Shown one piece after another: positions 62,735-64,000 of a stretch of DNA of 64,000 nt. The DNA comes from Amphiura filiformis (lineage: Eukaryota; Echinodermata; Ophiuroidea; Amphilepidida; Amphiuridae). Numbering within the stretch: the stretch's first letter is position 1; every line of letters begins with the position of its first letter. A program made the translations under genes and the position numbers. The notes under the pieces were generated by a model. The model did not search any database. It had not been told where the DNA came from and worked only from the letters and a program-made list of their open reading frames with translations. The DNA lies in NCBI RefSeq assembly GCF_039555335.1, contig NW_027305502.1, positions 1,075,001-1,139,000 on the forward strand, given 5' to 3'.

Positions 62735-64000
62735 GTGAGTGAAGATGAAAAAAAAATAGTGTAGCACAAGTTGTAACAAAGAAAGTTGTACAATTTAGAA
62801 ACTAATATTAGGCAATAATGTCACTTTTTGATTGTCATGAATTTTATTTGGACGTCAAGGTAATGTCATATGCTAAGAATCGATGGTCTACAAGCGAAGA
62901 TACGGGCCAATTGTGTAAAGTAGTCCTAAATAAAATAGCTTGGGCCACTTTCGTGTCTTTCTGTATAGCAATAGTGACTAAATTGAGTTGAATTATGAAC
63001 TATCTGGTTAGTGCTCTTAAGATTGGTAATTTTAAACAACGTGAACAATGGGGCATTTTATTGTGGTATTTTAATGTATAAATTTGAAATAAACATCATA
63101 TTATTTATTTACTAATGTTTGTTATGTGAAAGAAAAACATGAAAAACCTATTTGCCTTGACGATATTAAGCATGGTAGTTCATTTTACGCGGTACAATCT
63201 TGATAATTATATGCGAATATGGCAAAACGTGGCCCAAGTAAGTAAAATCGGCACAACCTTTGAACATGAATTGAAGAAAGCAAGTAAAGTTTTTCTGTTA
63301 GCCAATATATTACTGATTCTACTGCATATCACATTAACGCTGTTTTTTTTTTCTGAAAAGCGAAAATGCAATTGCTAATCATTAAAGTCGATTTACGCGA
63401 TGCAAGCTTGATATGCGCAAAAAAGTCAAAAGTGTTTAAATGTTGTCCTCCCTGTTTCTTTGCAGGCTTAGCAGGGGCATCTGGAGAACCCTGGAAAGAG
63501 CAGAGACGATTAACACTGACAACTTTGCGCAGCTTTGGAGTAGGCAAGAGAAGCTTCGAAGAAAACATCTCAGAGGAAGCCGAATGTTTAGCGAAAGAAA
63601 TCAGCAATTTGAGAGGCAAGGCCTTTGACCCATGCCATTTCTTTAACAATGCTTCCTCAAACGTCATTTGCTCAGTAGTTTTTGGAAAGAGATTCGAGTA
63701 TTCCGATCCCAGCTTTGAACGTCTGATGCACATGTTAAATGAAAATTTTAAACTCGCCGGCTCTGGTGGGTTGAATATGTTGATTCCATTTGCTATGTAC
63801 CTACAATCATCTCACAGCGTAATGGCAAGAAATCGAATTAATATAATGGAATTTATACGTGACCATGTGAACGAACACAAGAGAGTCCATATCCAAAATG
63901 AGCCGAGTGATTACGTCGATGTTTATCTTGATGAAATAAACCAGAGGCAGAAATTGAACACGCATTCTGCTGTTAATGATAAGAACCTATCCCACACTGT
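62391..64000 (+). CDS. Cytochrome P450, CYP2-family-like, 5' part (runs off the window)
   Basis: Two exons (62391-62734; 63466 to beyond 64000) encode the N-terminal half of a microsomal P450, a haem monooxygenase of the ER membrane. The first Met leads a hydrophobic anchor (VFFCVLVFLLLSWWLRS). The next reading frame carries the proline hinge PPGPWGWPFLG, then YGPVFSLNLAGK and SDRPRILDK. Exon 2 shows GEPWKEQRRLTLTTLRSFG (C-helix WxxxR), FDPCHFFNNASSNVIC and VVFGKRFEYSD, typical of CYP2 proteins. The I-helix, ExxR and haem Cys lie beyond the window. Anchor and hinge are in different frames, offset by one base near 62475; a one-base deletion there would make a continuous CYP2 N-terminus. Either the copy is damaged, the assembly has a base error, or translation starts at 62410 without an anchor. 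Confidence 0.85.
62735..63465 (+). other. P450 intron 1
   Basis: GTGAGT...TTTGCAG, 731 bp, AT-rich. No repeat or further exon recognised. Confidence 0.75.
63466..64000 (+). CDS. P450 exon 2 (partial, continues past the window)
   Basis: Acceptor tttctttgcag. The frame stays open for all 535 nt to the window end. It encodes LAGASGEPWKEQRRLTLTTL, through VVFGKRFEY, to DYVDVYLDEINQRQ. The length implies this gene lacks some introns present in vertebrate CYP2 genes. Confidence 0.85.

Overview
The window is nuclear DNA of a metazoan: AT-rich, with spliced genes in a dense bed of mobile elements. A spliced MAPDA/ADAL-type deaminase, a CYP2-type cytochrome P450, a class A GPCR, CR1/L2-like retrotransposons, a Helitron and many foldback MITEs together suggest a marine invertebrate, probably a deuterostome (echinoderm- or hemichordate-like). 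That placement is inference and the species cannot be named from sequence alone. Nothing prokaryotic is present.

Layout. (1) 1-15283: exons 3-9 of a first ADAL gene (N6-methyl-AMP deaminase type), + strand; its exons 1-2 lie left of the window. (2) 15284-19087: intergenic, with MITEs, G-rich repeats and a 182-bp triplication. (3) 19088-33926: a second, complete tandem ADAL copy with nine exons and 363 codons, including a short first exon and a second exon that carries the HxH metal motif. (4) 33927-57557: intergenic and almost entirely repetitive. It holds a row of abutting MITEs (35.0-35.8 kb), a 450-bp repeat family (37.1-38.0 kb), Helitron-related DNA (38.0-38.85 kb), a 12.6-kb tandem array of a ~3.46-kb unit (40816-53411) with a Helitron in its first unit (43135-44874), several foldback elements, a hAT-type MITE and a retrotransposon relic. 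(5) 57558-58670: a single-exon class A GPCR on the - strand, with a stray copy of part of its TM5 region just downstream. (6) 58671-62390: more repeats. (7) 62391-64000: the 5' part of a CYP2-family P450 on the + strand, running off the window, with an apparent 1-nt frameshift between membrane anchor and catalytic body.

Most notable observations. (a) A piece of ADAL exon 6 with its 5' splice site has become a 77-bp minisatellite, in antisense orientation, inside intron 4 of the first ADAL copy. One sense unit beside exon 6 of the second copy would make a phase-neutral 45-nt cassette exon. (b) The array supplies filled and empty sites that define a Helitron to the base: it starts TC, ends in a hairpin plus CTAG, and sits between A and T. 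(c) The array begins and ends exactly at the ends of one ~470-bp terminal-inverted-repeat element. (d) Several MITE ends sit within 6-27 nt of ADAL splice sites.

The three host gene families are unrelated in function. The only clear gene-level relation is the tandem duplication of ADAL.
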